From Flavipsychrobacter sp. (GTDB lineage: Bacteria; Bacteroidota; Bacteroidia; Chitinophagales; Chitinophagaceae): DNA of 64,000 bases. Shown here piece after piece: positions 63,158-64,000 of this stretch (positions within the stretch are counted from its first letter, which is position 1; every line of letters begins with the position of its first letter). The translations under genes were made by a program, and so were the position numbers. Location of the stretch: assembly GCA_016787265.1 (NCBI GenBank), contig JAEUVF010000004.1, positions 1 to 64,000 on the forward strand. The letters are read 5' to 3'. The notes beneath the pieces were generated by a model. It saw only the letters and a list, made by a program, of their open reading frames with translations. It ran no database searches and was not told the DNA's origin.

Positions 63158-64000
63158 ATGAAAACCTCCACAGGAATTTCGCTCTCCCTTATGATGTTTC
63201 TCCAGTATTTTATCTGGAGTGCCTGGTATGTAACCATGGGAACTTATATGGAATCCAGTTTGGGTGCAACCGGACAGGATATTGGGCAGGCATTCAGTGC
63301 ACTGGCATTGGCAACCATGATCTCTCCATTTTTTGTAGGGATGATTGCAGATCGATTCTTTGCGGCGCAGAAGATCATGGGCGTATTACACCTCATGGGC
63401 GCCATCCTGCTTGTACTGGCAACAAAGGTGGAGAACAGCCAGGTATTTTATTGGGTAATACTGGCGTATTCGCTGGTTTATATGCCAACCGTGGCGCTTA
63501 GTAACAGTGTTGCCTTTGCCCAGATGACCGACCCCGGTAAACAGTTCCCCTGGATCCGGGTATTTGGAACATTGGGCTGGATTGTGGCTGGTTTATTAGT
63601 TGGAACCTGGGAAATTGAGAAAACACCGGAAACCTTTTACCTCGCGGCAGGAGTATCTGTAGCGCTGGGATTGTTGAGTTTTGCCTTGCCGAATACACCT
63701 CCAAAAGGAAGGGAAGTAGGAGAGTCGACGGCGCTCTTCAGCAAAGAATCACTAAGCATATTCAAGGATCGTTCCTATTCTATCTTCTTTATTGCCGCAA
63801 TCCTTGTTTGTATTCCACTGGCATTTTATTATGGATTTGCGAATCCTTTCCTGAATGAAATCGGTATGGATAAGCCGGCGCAGAAGATGATTCTCGGACA
63901 ATTTTCGGAAGGCCTCTTCATTCTGGCAATACCCTTTTTGTTCAACCGGATCGGGGTAAAAAATATTCTGCTGATTGGTATCCTGGCCTGGATTCTCCGC
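63158..64000 (+). CDS. Nucleoside:H+ symporter-type MFS transporter (partial, runs off the window)
   Basis: The first 281 codons read without a stop to the end of the window. Hydrophobic segments alternate as in MFS proteins of the NupG/YegT group: LMMFLQYFIWSAWYVTMGTYM, the MISPFFVGMIADRFFAAQKIMG loop with the MFS Asp-Arg signature, and FPWIRVFGTLGWIVAGLLVG. It would import a nucleoside or similar small glycoside. The 3' end lies outside. Twelve bases after the NTF2-like gene, so part of the same operon. Confidence 0.8.
   Translation, partial: MKTSTGISLSLMMFLQYFIWSAWYVTMGTYMESSLGATGQDIGQAFSALALATMISPFFVGMIADRFFAAQKIMGVLHLMGAILLVLATKVENSQVFYWVILAYSLVYMPTVALSNSVAFAQMTDPGKQFPWIRVFGTLGWIVAGLLVGTWEIEKTPETFYLAAGVSVALGLLSFALPNTPPKGREVGESTALFSKESLSIFKDRSYSIFFIAAILVCIPLAFYYGFANPFLNEIGMDKPAQKMILGQFSEGLFILAIPFLFNRIGVKNILLIGILAWILR

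Overview
The window looks like chromosome from a Bacteroidota bacterium, most likely of the Chitinophagaceae type. The signs are a SusC/SusD pair, an ECF sigma factor beside a DUF4974-type anti-sigma factor, a DUF5690 membrane protein, moderate base composition, start codons mostly without a Shine-Dalgarno sequence, and several TAnnTTTG promoter elements. I saw no rRNA, tRNA, CRISPR array, prophage or insertion sequence. The window ends inside a transporter gene.

Layout. (1) 0.8-15.6 kb is a sugar-use locus. It holds an aldo/keto reductase, an enolase-superfamily dehydratase, a sodium:solute symporter, a rhamnose/fucose-type mutarotase, an AraC regulator, SusC, SusD, and two large secreted proteins that I cannot place in a known glycoside hydrolase family. 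A 15-base motif is repeated ahead of the catabolic genes and ahead of susC/araC. (2) 15.6-23.7 kb is mixed: an alpha/beta hydrolase, an SGNH esterase, an S41 protease, two Crp/Fnr regulators, AT-rich membrane-protein genes, and a Tat-exported threonine-aldolase-like enzyme. (3) 23.7-28.0 kb is a small toxin-antitoxin island. It has an HTH-Fic protein with a degenerate Fic motif, a tripartite HipB/HipS/HipT-like module, and an antitoxin/AbiEii-type nucleotidyltransferase pair, each with conspicuous repeated or palindromic promoter motifs. (4) 28.5-32.9 kb is a reverse-strand run of an outer-membrane-like protein, an SGNH esterase and a class 3 lipase. (5) 33.0-41.5 kb has a two-component system, a stray glycosyltransferase-like domain, a copper-storage-like protein, an SGNH hydrolase and a large beta-propeller/HEAT/cytochrome c lipoprotein. 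(6) 41.5-47.4 kb is a complete 2-aminoethylphosphonate operon: XRE-cupin regulator, phnA, phnY, a DUF5690 membrane protein and phnW, closed by a clear terminator. (7) 48.4-49.9 kb is a GH32 fructosidase lipoprotein. (8) 50.1-64 kb is one long co-directional operon.

The most interesting region is the last one. A sorbosone-dehydrogenase-like cytochrome c protein, an ECF sigma factor and a minimal anti-sigma factor lead into two tandem copies of a gene pair, each a SelA-like PLP enzyme plus an amidohydrolase. Interspersed are a CBM9-like protein, an SMP-30 protein, RidA, an RraA/aldolase-like protein, a BASS-type symporter, an NTF2-like protein and a nucleoside-type MFS transporter. Nearly all the enzymes carry Tat or Sec signals. 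My inference is an extracytoplasmic pathway: de-acylation of an N-acylated compound, PLP-dependent loss of ammonia, enamine/imine hydrolysis by RidA, retro-aldol cleavage by the RraA-like protein, then uptake of the acid product. The substrate is unknown.
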